A DNA stretch of 64,000 nucleotides, from assembly GCF_008729015.1 (NCBI RefSeq), contig NZ_RKSM01000001.1, forward strand, positions 1,302,001 to 1,366,000. The letters run 5' to 3'. This stretch comes from Haloarcula sp. CBA1129. Lineage in GTDB: Archaea; Halobacteriota; Halobacteria; Halobacteriales; Haloarculaceae. Below are positions 46,310 through 54,127 of this stretch, piece by piece; position 1 is the first letter of the stretch; every line of letters starts with the position of its first letter. Position numbers and translations under genes: made by a program. The notes beneath the pieces are model-generated. The model searched no databases. It was not told the DNA's origin and saw nothing but the letters and a program-made list of their open reading frames with translations.

Positions 46310-46410
46310 ACCCCAAGCAAACCTCGGGAGCGGCCTAAGCGTGTCGTCACAGTTCGAGTTCGGCGCACGACAACACAAGCTAAATACGGCCCGGTAGTCT
46401 AACTTGGCTA

Positions 46411-47460
46411 ATGACAGAATCGGTCGAACACCGACGACTCATCGTCGCTGGCACGGGCGCAGCGGGACTGACAGCGGCCATCTATGCCGCCAGAAGCAAC
46501 AACGACCCACTCGTTCTAGAAGGCGATGAACCGGGCGGGCAGCTCACGCTGACCAGCGAAGTCGAGAACTTCCCCGGCTTCCCAGAGGGGCTCTCCGGAC
46601 CGGATCTCATCAACAACATGAAGGAGCAGGCCGAACGGTTCGGCGCTGAACTCGAACACGGTATCGTCGCCGACATCGACGACAGTGAGCGACCGTTCCG
46701 CGTGGAACTGTCCAACGGCGATGTCTACACCTGCGACGCTTTCATCGCCGCCTCCGGAGCCAGTGCCCGTACACTGGGCGTTCCGGGTGAGGACGACCTG
46801 ATGGGCTACGGCGTCTCGACGTGTGCGACCTGCGACGGCGCGTTCTTCCGCGGCGAGGACATGCTCGTCGTCGGCGGCGGCGACGCAGCTATGGAGGAAG
46901 CGCATTTCCTCACGAAGTTCGCCGACACCGTCTACATCGCACACCGCCGCGAGGAGTTCCGCGCCGAGGACTACTGGATCGACCGCGTCCAGCAGAAGGT
47001 CGACGAGGGTGAGATCGAGATTATGCGGAACACCGAACTGCTGGAAATGCACGGTTCCCCCGAGGATGGCGTCGATCACGTCACTCTCGCACAGAACGAC
47101 GAGGGCCATCCCAGCGAGAAACTCGACGACTCCGACACCGAAACCTTCGACTTCGACGTGGGCGCCGTCTTTATCGCCATCGGCCACACGCCAAACACCA
47201 ACTACCTCGAAGACACCGGCGTCGAACTCGACGACACCGGCTACATCCAGACCCACGGCGGTACCGGCGGCGACCAGACCGCCACTGACGTCGACGGTAT
47301 CTTCGGTGCTGGCGACGTTGTCGACTACCACTACCAGCAGGCCGTCACCGCCGCCGGGATGGGCTGTAAGGCTGCCATCGACGCCGACGAGTACCTCGAA
47401 TCACAGGCCGAAGCCGCTGCCGAGGCGGAGTCCGAAGCCGCCGCGGAAGCCGACGACTAG
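46411..47460 (+). CDS. trxB: Thioredoxin-disulphide reductase
   Basis: A 349-residue flavoprotein: FAD site AGTGAAGLTAAIYAARS, redox pair CATCDGAFF at the expected position, an NADPH site VVGGGDAAMEEA and the C-terminal GDVVDYHYQQAVTAAGMG motif. It reduces thioredoxin using NADPH. The C-terminal tail (about 25 residues of Ala/Glu/Asp) is a haloadaptive extension. A TATA-like TAAATAC at about 46381 lies 30 bases before the ATG, consistent with a leaderless message. Nearby thioredoxin-fold proteins (34.9 kb) are possible partners. Confidence 0.95.
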   Translation: MTESVEHRRLIVAGTGAAGLTAAIYAARSNNDPLVLEGDEPGGQLTLTSEVENFPGFPEGLSGPDLINNMKEQAERFGAELEHGIVADIDDSERPFRVELSNGDVYTCDAFIAASGASARTLGVPGEDDLMGYGVSTCATCDGAFFRGEDMLVVGGGDAAMEEAHFLTKFADTVYIAHRREEFRAEDYWIDRVQQKVDEGEIEIMRNTELLEMHGSPEDGVDHVTLAQNDEGHPSEKLDDSDTETFDFDVGAVFIAIGHTPNTNYLEDTGVELDDTGYIQTHGGTGGDQTATDVDGIFGAGDVVDYHYQQAVTAAGMGCKAAIDADEYLESQAEAAAEAESEAAAEADD

Positions 47461-47526
47461 CGCACCTGTTTCTGCGGTCGTCCCCACATCCACAGACCCT
47501 TTAGGATAGCCCCCGGAGTCAATGAC

Positions 47527-47814
47527 ATGGCAACTGACACTGTCACGCTGACTATCGACGACGGCGAGGAGAGCGACGAACTCACAGTCCCGAGCGAACT
47601 CGTGGACATCCTCCGAGAGTCACCGGACGAGACGGACCCGCAGGTCGTCGGCGATATCGCGATGTTCGGCATGACCCAGCGGATTCACAGCGCGGTCCAC
47701 CACGCGCAGGGCGAACCGGACGAACAGATCGTCGCGCTCGAAGAGGAGACAAGCGAACTGTTCGAGGAGCGCTTCGGCCAGTCCTTCGCCGAGCTGACCG
47801 GTCACGACCACTAA
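47527..47814 (+). CDS. Small acidic haloarchaeal protein (DUF7545-like)
   Basis: A 95-residue, very acidic protein (start MATDTVTLTIDDGEESDEL, end SFAELTGHDH) predicted alpha/beta without Cys. The family name is from memory. Stand-alone gene, 66 bases after trxB on the same strand, possibly co-transcribed. Function unknown. Confidence 0.75.
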   Translation: MATDTVTLTIDDGEESDELTVPSELVDILRESPDETDPQVVGDIAMFGMTQRIHSAVHHAQGEPDEQIVALEEETSELFEERFGQSFAELTGHDH

Positions 47815-47835
47815 TTTCGCCGACCGTCGCAGGTT

Positions 47836-48495
47836 CTAAAACTGCCAGTGAAGTAACACGCCGTCATCGACCTGTTCGACGCCGGCCAGCTCCGGCTCCG
47901 GAAAGTCCTCGATGAAGCCGTCGCCGTCGGCTAGCGTCGGCGCGTCCCGGCCACCGATGACCTTCGGACCGATGTAGACGAACAGCTCATCGACCAGCGC
48001 CTCTTCGAGGAGGCCGAAGATGAGTTCCCCGCCGCCTTCGACCATGAGCTGGTCGATACCGTCACCCTCCAGTTTCGCGAGCGTCGTTGTGAGGTCGACA
48101 CGGTCCTCGCCGGCGGCGATGACGTACGCGCCGGCCTCTTCCATCTCCTCGATGAAATCGGGCGGCGCGGCTTCACTGACGAGGAGGTAGGTCTGGGCGC
48201 GGCCGTCCAGCACTGTGGCGTCCGGTGGCGTTCGGATGCGGGAGTCGGCGACGACGCGCGCGGGATTTTCGGGGTCGCCGCGGTCGGTCCGGGCAGCGCG
48301 GCGGTCGGCGTCGTCGACGGTCAGTGAAGGATCGTCGGCGAGGATCGTGCCCACACCGACCATCACCGCGTCGCTGTCGGCGCGAAGCTGGTCGACGCGG
48401 TCGAAGTCGTCCGGGCCGGAGATAGCGATCTGTTCGCGGCGGCGAGAAGAGAGCTTCCCGTCGACACTCATGGCGGCGTTGACGACGACGTGCAT
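47836..48495 (-). CDS. 2,5-diamino-6-ribosylamino-pyrimidinone 5'-phosphate reductase (RibD-C/ArfC type)
   Basis: A 219-residue RibD_C (dihydrofolate-reductase-like) protein: MHVVVNAAMSVDGKLSS opening, VMVGVGTILADDPSLTV, and the LMVEGGGELIFGLLE motif near the C terminus. In archaea this reductase acts after ArfB in riboflavin (and F420) synthesis. No fused deaminase domain is present, so it is the stand-alone form. Converges with the small acidic gene (47814). Confidence 0.88.
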   Translation of the reverse strand: MHVVVNAAMSVDGKLSSRRREQIAISGPDDFDRVDQLRADSDAVMVGVGTILADDPSLTVDDADRRAARTDRGDPENPARVVADSRIRTPPDATVLDGRAQTYLLVSEAAPPDFIEEMEEAGAYVIAAGEDRVDLTTTLAKLEGDGIDQLMVEGGGELIFGLLEEALVDELFVYIGPKVIGGRDAPTLADGDGFIEDFPEPELAGVEQVDDGVLLHWQF

Positions 48496-48539
48496 ACTCG
48501 TTCGTGCCGGTGACCGACCAAACGGCTTTTGGGTTACGC

Positions 48540-48998
48540 TCAGGTGGTGGGCGTCTCAGGGCGCTTCGAGAGCTTCCGGACATCGAGCTTCTTGACTGTG
48601 CTGTCGGCAGTTTTCAGCGTCAGCACCGTCTTTTTCAGTACCAGTTCCTCGACATCGAGCGTTGTTTCGCTGGTCCAGCCCCGGAGCCTGACCATCCCTT
48701 CCTCGTCGATTTCGAGGAACGTGCGAGGCTTGCGCTGAGAGCCCATCGTCCACTCCTCGTCGCCGACGGAGAGTTCCTGCCCGCCGCTTTGCGACCAGCG
48801 GAACACGCAGGCGAACTGCTCGCGGGGTTCGTCACCGCGGTCGTGGTCGACGCGGGTCCACTGCTCGAAGTCGACGCCGAAATGGGCGGCCCACAGTTCC
48901 AGATACTCGAAATCGAACTTCTTCTTGCCGCCGCTGTCTCGCCCGCTCCGCCAGATGACGTGGGCTTCCGACGGCTTCGATCCGAACATACTGCCCAT
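48540..48998 (-). CDS. Conserved haloarchaeal protein, function unknown
   Basis: A 152-residue acidic protein starting MGSMFGSKPSEAHVIWRSG (ATG at 48989 is an alternative start). It has many aromatic residues (FDFEYLELWAAHF, FEQWTRVD) and alternating beta-like segments. Two Trp-rich blocks suggest a beta-barrel, but no catalytic or metal motif is visible. I do not recognise the family. It is followed on the same strand by the RibD-C reductase. Confidence 0.65.
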   Translation of the reverse strand: MGSMFGSKPSEAHVIWRSGRDSGGKKKFDFEYLELWAAHFGVDFEQWTRVDHDRGDEPREQFACVFRWSQSGGQELSVGDEEWTMGSQRKPRTFLEIDEEGMVRLRGWTSETTLDVEELVLKKTVLTLKTADSTVKKLDVRKLSKRPETPTT

Positions 48999-49241
48999 CG
49001 TCAGGCACCCGCGAGGTTGCGCCTATTATTAATGTCGATATCGCCGATCCCAACTAACCGAGAATCCCCAATAGCGGATTTTTTGACCGTCTGAAACGTT
49101 CCAACACAGTCAGCGCCCATACCGTGAGAGATTACAGTATCATAAATAAGAATTGTGGGCGATTTTGCCCTGCTGTGAATGACTGTGACACGCACGGCTG
49201 GCCGAAAACGCTTTTGAGTGCTCCCACCGAACCGTCGGTCG

Positions 49242-50522
49242 ATGTCTCTCGAAGACCATGCCGAGGAGCTCGCCTCCGACCTCGGTGTTGACAAAGAGGA
49301 GGTCACACGCGACTTGGAAAACCTCGTCAACTACTCCGTCCCGATGGACGAGGCCAAGCAGAGCCTCAGACGGAAGTACGGCGATGGCAGCTCCGGCAAC
49401 GACGGAACGCCGTCGAGCAAGGCCATCAGCGAGGTCTCGACCGACGACTCGAACGTGACAGTCACCGCCGTGGTGCTCACGTCGGGTCGCCGGTCCATCC
49501 AGTACAACGGGGAACAGCACGTCATCCGCGAGGGCGAACTCGCCGACGAGACGGGGAAGATATCCTACACAGCTTGGGACGGTTTCTCCGGAGACCTCCA
49601 GCCGGGCCAGACCGTCCGGCTCGGCAACGCCGGCGTCCGCGAGTGGGACGGCCGGCCGGAGCTCAATCTGGGCGACAGCACCGACCCCGAGGTCGTCGAC
49701 GAAACCCTCGACATCGACTACGATGTCGGTGGCCGCGCTGCGCTGCAGGACCTCGCACCGGGCGACCGCGGTATCACTGTCGAGGTGCAAGTACTGGAGT
49801 GCGAGCAGAAGGTCATCGACGGCCGCGACGGCGAGACGACGATTCTCAGCGGCGTCCTCGGCGACGAGAGCGGCCGGCTCCCCTTTACTGACTGGGAACC
49901 CCACGATGAAATCGAGGAGGGCGCATCCGTGCGCCTCGAAGAGACGTTCGTCCGCGAGTTCCGTGGCGCACCATCGGTGAACGTCTCCGAGTTCTCAGCA
50001 GTGACCGCGCTGGACCGCACGGTCGAGGTGGCCGAAGACGCGCCGCGGCTGTCGATCCGCGGGGCCGTCGAGAGCGGCGGCCTGTTCGACGTGGAGCTGG
50101 CCGGCAACGTCATCGAGGTGCGGGACGGCTCCGGTCTCATCGAGCGCTGTCCCGAGTGTGGCCGCGTCGTCCAGAACGGCCAGTGCCGCTCTCACGGCGC
50201 TGTCGAGGGCGAGGACGACCTGCGGACGAAAGCCATTCTCGACGATGGAACCGACACCGTCACCGCGGTACTTGACGACGAGCTGACTGCCCGAGTGTAC
50301 GGCGGTGACCTCGACGACGCCCGCGAGCACGCCCGCGACGCGATGGATAAAGAGGTGGTCGCTGACCGCATCGCCGACCGCATCGTCGGCCGCGAGTACG
50401 TCGTCCGCGGGTCACTGTCGGTCGACGAGTACGGCGCGAACCTCACTGCCTCGACCTTTACCGAGGCCGACGACGACCCGGCGACGCGTGCGCAGGCCCT
50501 GCTACAGGAGGCGGACACATGA
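49242..50522 (+). CDS. rpa1: Replication protein A, large subunit (haloarchaeal RPA1-like)
   Basis: A protein of about 426 residues with repeated OB-fold segments (VRLGNAGVREWDGRPELNLG and VRLEETFVREFRGAPSVNVS are matching strands) and a C-terminal zinc finger with CPECGRVVQNGQC and a following His (residues about 301-317). It binds single-stranded DNA in replication and repair. The start ATG is 49242; an upstream in-frame start adds eight residues. The next gene's start overlaps its stop, and a calcineurin-like phosphoesterase follows, the arrangement described for rpa1-rpap1-rpe in Haloferax volcanii. Confidence 0.88.
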   Translation: MSLEDHAEELASDLGVDKEEVTRDLENLVNYSVPMDEAKQSLRRKYGDGSSGNDGTPSSKAISEVSTDDSNVTVTAVVLTSGRRSIQYNGEQHVIREGELADETGKISYTAWDGFSGDLQPGQTVRLGNAGVREWDGRPELNLGDSTDPEVVDETLDIDYDVGGRAALQDLAPGDRGITVEVQVLECEQKVIDGRDGETTILSGVLGDESGRLPFTDWEPHDEIEEGASVRLEETFVREFRGAPSVNVSEFSAVTALDRTVEVAEDAPRLSIRGAVESGGLFDVELAGNVIEVRDGSGLIERCPECGRVVQNGQCRSHGAVEGEDDLRTKAILDDGTDTVTAVLDDELTARVYGGDLDDAREHARDAMDKEVVADRIADRIVGREYVVRGSLSVDEYGANLTASTFTEADDDPATRAQALLQEADT

Positions 50523-52249
50523 GCGAGTCCGGAGACAGCGGCCCCGGCCGCCGGGAGGTCGCCCATCGGCTGTTCGCCGCGGAGTTCGACGACGCCGACT
50601 TCTCCTACTCCGAGTCCGACGAGGAGCGTGCGCCGAACTACGTCGTCACGCCGACCGGCGCGCGGGTCAACCGCCTGTTCCTCGTCGGCGTCCTCACCGA
50701 ACTCGAACAGGTCAACGACGACGTGCTGCGCGCCCGTGTCGTGGACCCGACCGGCCCGTTCGTCATCTACGCTGGCCAGTACCAGCCCGACGAGCTGGCG
50801 TTCCTCGAAGCCGCGGACCCGCCGATGTTCGTCGCCGTCACGGGCAAGGCCCGCACCTTCCAGCCCGACGACAGTGACCGGGTGTTCACCTCGGTCCGAC
50901 CCGAAAGCATCAGCGAAGTCGACGCGGACACGCGGGACCGCTGGGTCGTCCAAGCCGCCGAGCAGACCGTCTCGCGCATCGGACAGATGGCCAGCGCGAA
51001 ACAGACCGGTCTGGCCGGGGACGAACTCCGCGTTGCGTTGCTTGATCAGGGCATCGACGAGAGCGCGGCGGCCGGCATCACGCTCGCGCTGGACCACTAC
51101 GGCACGACCGGCGACTACCTCGACGCGCTCCGAACGACAGCCCTCGACGCCGCTCGCGTTGTTTCCGGTGACACGGACGAAGCGGCAGGGCTGTCGCTGT
51201 CACCGGACGACGGGGCCGACGACCCGATTCCGCTGCTTGCCTCCCTCGACCTCGATACTGACGAGTCCACCCCGGAGACGACGGGCGAAGAAAGCGACGC
51301 GACAGCCGAATCTGGGTCGCCATCGAAGACAACGACCGCCGACGCGGAAGCGACCGAATCGACGGAAGACGAGGATGCCGATGCGGCTCAGGCGGGTGCG
51401 CCCGCGGACGCCGCCGACGCCGAGCCCGCGCCCGACTCGCCCGGCGCACCCGCCGGCGACGAGTCCCCCGGGCCGACTGCCGATGCGGCCACCACCGACG
51501 CCCCGGCAGAAACCCCAGACACCGCGGCCGATGCCGGAGCCGACGAGACGACCGCCGGTGACGACGGACCCACAACGCCCACATCGAGCGAGCCCGTGGA
51601 CGAATCTCCGGCATCGAGCGAGCCGGCGATAGACACCGATTCGACGGGAGAAGACGAGCCGGAACCGTCATCCGAACCCGACAACGGCGACGACCTCGGC
51701 GACTTCGACACCGAATTCGAACTGGATGACGGCGAGCGCGAGGAAATCGAACAAGAGTACGGCACTGACTTCCAGAGCGGGACCGAAGTCGATGAGCCCG
51801 GCGAGGCCGGCATCGAAACGCCGGACCCAGAAGACCTTGCTGACGCGGCACAGGCGGGTGCGCCCGCGGACGCCGCCGACGCCGAGCCCGCGCCCGACTC
51901 GCCCGGCGCACCCGCCGGCGACGAGTCCCCCGAGCCGACTGCCGATGCGGCCACCACCGACGCCCCGGCAGAAACCCCAGACACCGCGACCGATGCCGGA
52001 GCCGACGAGACGACCGCTGGCGAGTCCGCCGGTGACGACGCGCCCGCTGAGGACGTTGATATCGAAGACGCCGTCATGGAGGTCATGGACGAACTCGACG
52101 ACGGCAGCGGCGCCGACCGCGAGGAACTGCTGGCGGCGGTCGTCGACCGCTACGGGGCTGACGCCGACGCGGTGGACAACGCCATTCAGGACGCCCTGAT
52201 GGGCGGTCGGTGTTACGAGCCCGACGACGGCAAGCTCACGCCGATATAA
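50519..52249 (+). CDS. rpap1: RPA-associated protein (COG3390) with duplicated acidic linker
   Basis: A 576-residue protein. Residues 1 to about 230 form an OB-fold-like domain (YSESDEERAPNYVVTPTGAR, FLVGVLTELEQVN). Then comes a low-complexity Ala/Asp/Glu/Pro/Thr linker containing a 154-codon-spaced near-perfect duplication (DNA 51389-51555 and 51851-52017). The last 55 residues (VMEVMDELDDGSGADREEL) are a winged-helix-like end. It partners RPA1; start ATG 50519 overlaps the rpa1 stop by four bases. The repeat makes it longer than typical family members. Confidence 0.85.
   Translation: MSESGDSGPGRREVAHRLFAAEFDDADFSYSESDEERAPNYVVTPTGARVNRLFLVGVLTELEQVNDDVLRARVVDPTGPFVIYAGQYQPDELAFLEAADPPMFVAVTGKARTFQPDDSDRVFTSVRPESISEVDADTRDRWVVQAAEQTVSRIGQMASAKQTGLAGDELRVALLDQGIDESAAAGITLALDHYGTTGDYLDALRTTALDAARVVSGDTDEAAGLSLSPDDGADDPIPLLASLDLDTDESTPETTGEESDATAESGSPSKTTTADAEATESTEDEDADAAQAGAPADAADAEPAPDSPGAPAGDESPGPTADAATTDAPAETPDTAADAGADETTAGDDGPTTPTSSEPVDESPASSEPAIDTDSTGEDEPEPSSEPDNGDDLGDFDTEFELDDGEREEIEQEYGTDFQSGTEVDEPGEAGIETPDPEDLADAAQAGAPADAADAEPAPDSPGAPAGDESPEPTADAATTDAPAETPDTATDAGADETTAGESAGDDAPAEDVDIEDAVMEVMDELDDGSGADREELLAAVVDRYGADADAVDNAIQDALMGGRCYEPDDGKLTPI
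51389..51555 (+). repeat. 167-bp direct repeat, copy 1 (inside rpap1)
   Basis: This segment matches 51851-52017 at a constant offset of 462 bases (154 codons). Only two mismatches are seen, at 51471 (G versus A) and 51527 (G versus A). Both change amino acids, Gly to Glu and Ala to Thr. Confidence 0.9.
51851..52017 (+). repeat. 167-bp direct repeat, copy 2 (inside rpap1)
   Basis: Second copy of the repeat at 51389-51555. The in-frame spacing preserves the reading frame, and the near identity at DNA level points to a recent duplication or ongoing gene conversion in the linker of the RPA-associated protein. Confidence 0.9.
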
Positions 52250-52335
52250 CACGAACAGCGGTTCACAGCCGGTTCCGAGAGCGACCGGGAACCGAGCCGC
52301 GGTGCTTTTCTCGCCAGACAGCCAACACAGGAGCG

Positions 52336-53085
52336 ATGCGTGTCGAACCGCTTCCCGACGTTCCAGCGGCTACCGTTGACACCGACGGGGAGCGACTGCT
52401 GGCGGTGGCCGACTACCACGCTGGCATCGAGGCGGGGCTCAGATACGAGGGCGTTGAACTCCAGTCGGCCGCCGAGGACCGCCGTGAACGACTGCTGGAG
52501 TGTCTGGACCGCGCCCGGGCCGACCGGCTAGTGGTCGTCGGCGATCTGGGCCACGCCATCGGCGACCCCTTCGAGGACGAACGGGCGGAATTCCAAGCAC
52601 TGTTCGACACCCTCGATGTGCCTGTGACACTGGTGAAAGGGAACCACGACGGCAGTCTGGAGCCGGTCCTGTCTGACCTCAACGCCGATATCGAGGTGAC
52701 GCCGGGACATGGCACCCGTATCGGTGCTGTCGGGTTCGCCCATGGCCACACTTGGCCTTCGCCGGACGTGCTCGACGCCGATGTCGTCTGTGTCGGCCAC
52801 GAACATCCGGTCGTCCGGTTGGAAGACAGTGTCGGCGGCACTCAGAAGGAGCGGGCTTGGCTCCGCGGCTCGCTCGTTGCCGGCCCCTTCGCCGAGCAGT
52901 TCGACCAGCCGGTCGAGGACACACCGGATATCGTCGTCTTCCCGGCGTTTAACGACCGCTCCGGGGGGACGTGGGTCAACGTCGACGGGCAGGAATTTCT
53001 GGCTCCGTTCCTGCCAGAGGGCATGACAGATGTCGAGGCGTTCCTGCTCGATGGCACGCGGTTGGGGGCCTACCGGCAGGTCTGA
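52336..53085 (+). CDS. rpe: Calcineurin-like phosphoesterase of the RPA operon
   Basis: A 249-residue metallophosphoesterase: ADYHAG, VVVGDLGH, LVKGNHDGS and GHEHPVVRL supply the di-metal ligands. Third gene of the rpa operon, 86 bases after the RPA-associated protein. In Haloferax the homologue (rpe) accompanies rpa1; a role in processing DNA ends or nucleotides is suspected but unproven. ATG at 52336 is chosen because the conserved fold begins soon after it. Confidence 0.9.
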   Translation: MRVEPLPDVPAATVDTDGERLLAVADYHAGIEAGLRYEGVELQSAAEDRRERLLECLDRARADRLVVVGDLGHAIGDPFEDERAEFQALFDTLDVPVTLVKGNHDGSLEPVLSDLNADIEVTPGHGTRIGAVGFAHGHTWPSPDVLDADVVCVGHEHPVVRLEDSVGGTQKERAWLRGSLVAGPFAEQFDQPVEDTPDIVVFPAFNDRSGGTWVNVDGQEFLAPFLPEGMTDVEAFLLDGTRLGAYRQV

Positions 53086-53104
53086 CCCGGATGTCCGTCT
53101 CCGC

Positions 53105-53953
53105 CTAGACTTCCGAGAGCGCCGTTTCGAGCTCGTCGACCAGTTCGGTATTACCGAGGAACGTGGGCGTCCGGTCGTGGATGCCGTCCGGTTCGACGTC
53201 AAGCAAGGACTGGGAGCCGTCGCTGGAAGCCCCGCCGGCCGCCTCGACGAGGTACGCGAGCGGCGCTGATTCGAAGTGGACTCGAAGCTTGCCGTTTGGA
53301 TACCCCGTCGTCTCGGGATAGCCGAACAGCCCGCCATACTCGAGCACCTGAGCCAGATCGGCGACGGTCGCGCCGCCGTAACGGAGCTTCAGGTCCCGCT
53401 CGAACGACTGCGCGATATCATTGAATGCATCGCTTCGCTCGCCGGTCTTGCCCGCTAATCCGACCACCGTCGCCTCCGCCGGCAGTTCGAACTGCCCCCA
53501 GCGCTCGCTGTGACCGTCTCGGAGGAGGTGTTCCTGAACGACCTCGCGGTCGGACCGTGCAATAGTCAGCGTCGTGTATGGGCCGTACAGCACCATCAGC
53601 GACGCGACCATTTCCCGGCCTGCCGCGGGCAGCTCAGCGTCGTAGACTCCGATTATCGTCCCTACGGAGTTGTTCGAGGCGAGGTTCGAGGAGCCATCGA
53701 GCGGATCGATAGCGATGCTGTAGCCCTCACCACAGTCGACCACGTCGCTACGCTCCTCGCTCGCATATGCGCCGATACCGTCGATATACGCGAGGGCGTC
53801 GAAAAACAGGTCGTCGGCCCACACGTCACCACCGACCTGTTGCTCCCCGCTTGGGTTCTCGCCGGCCGATCTGTTGGCGTAGTTCGCCAGATTGCCGCTG
53901 ACATAATGCGCCGTATCCTTCACCGCCCGTTCGATCTCATCGAGCGTGTTCAC
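53105..53953 (-). CDS. fbp: Fructose-1,6-bisphosphatase, class I
   Basis: A 282-residue enzyme with the FBPase metal and phosphate motif [13 protein letters not shown] and [13 protein letters not shown]-terminal [20 protein letters not shown] is the usual substrate end. It hydrolyses fructose-1,6-bisphosphate in gluconeogenesis. It converges with the rpa operon (20 bases between stops). Confidence 0.94.
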   Translation of the reverse strand: MNTLDEIERAVKDTAHYVSGNLANYANRSAGENPSGEQQVGGDVWADDLFFDALAYIDGIGAYASEERSDVVDCGEGYSIAIDPLDGSSNLASNNSVGTIIGVYDAELPAAGREMVASLMVLYGPYTTLTIARSDREVVQEHLLRDGHSERWGQFELPAEATVVGLAGKTGERSDAFNDIAQSFERDLKLRYGGATVADLAQVLEYGGLFGYPETTGYPNGKLRVHFESAPLAYLVEAAGGASSDGSQSLLDVEPDGIHDRTPTFLGNTELVDELETALSEV

Positions 53954-54127
53954 AGGCCATCACCGGCCGCAGTTGCACAGGCGTCAGTCATAGTTCCACA
54001 TATTCCGGGGCAGCGACATAAGGCTGTACCCGTCTCCCTCACAACGCTCGCAGGCTCTGATTACCGACGGCGTACGAGAGGGGGTGACACAACGTGTTTA
54101 ACCCGGTGTAGTCGCTAGTGAGAGGCG

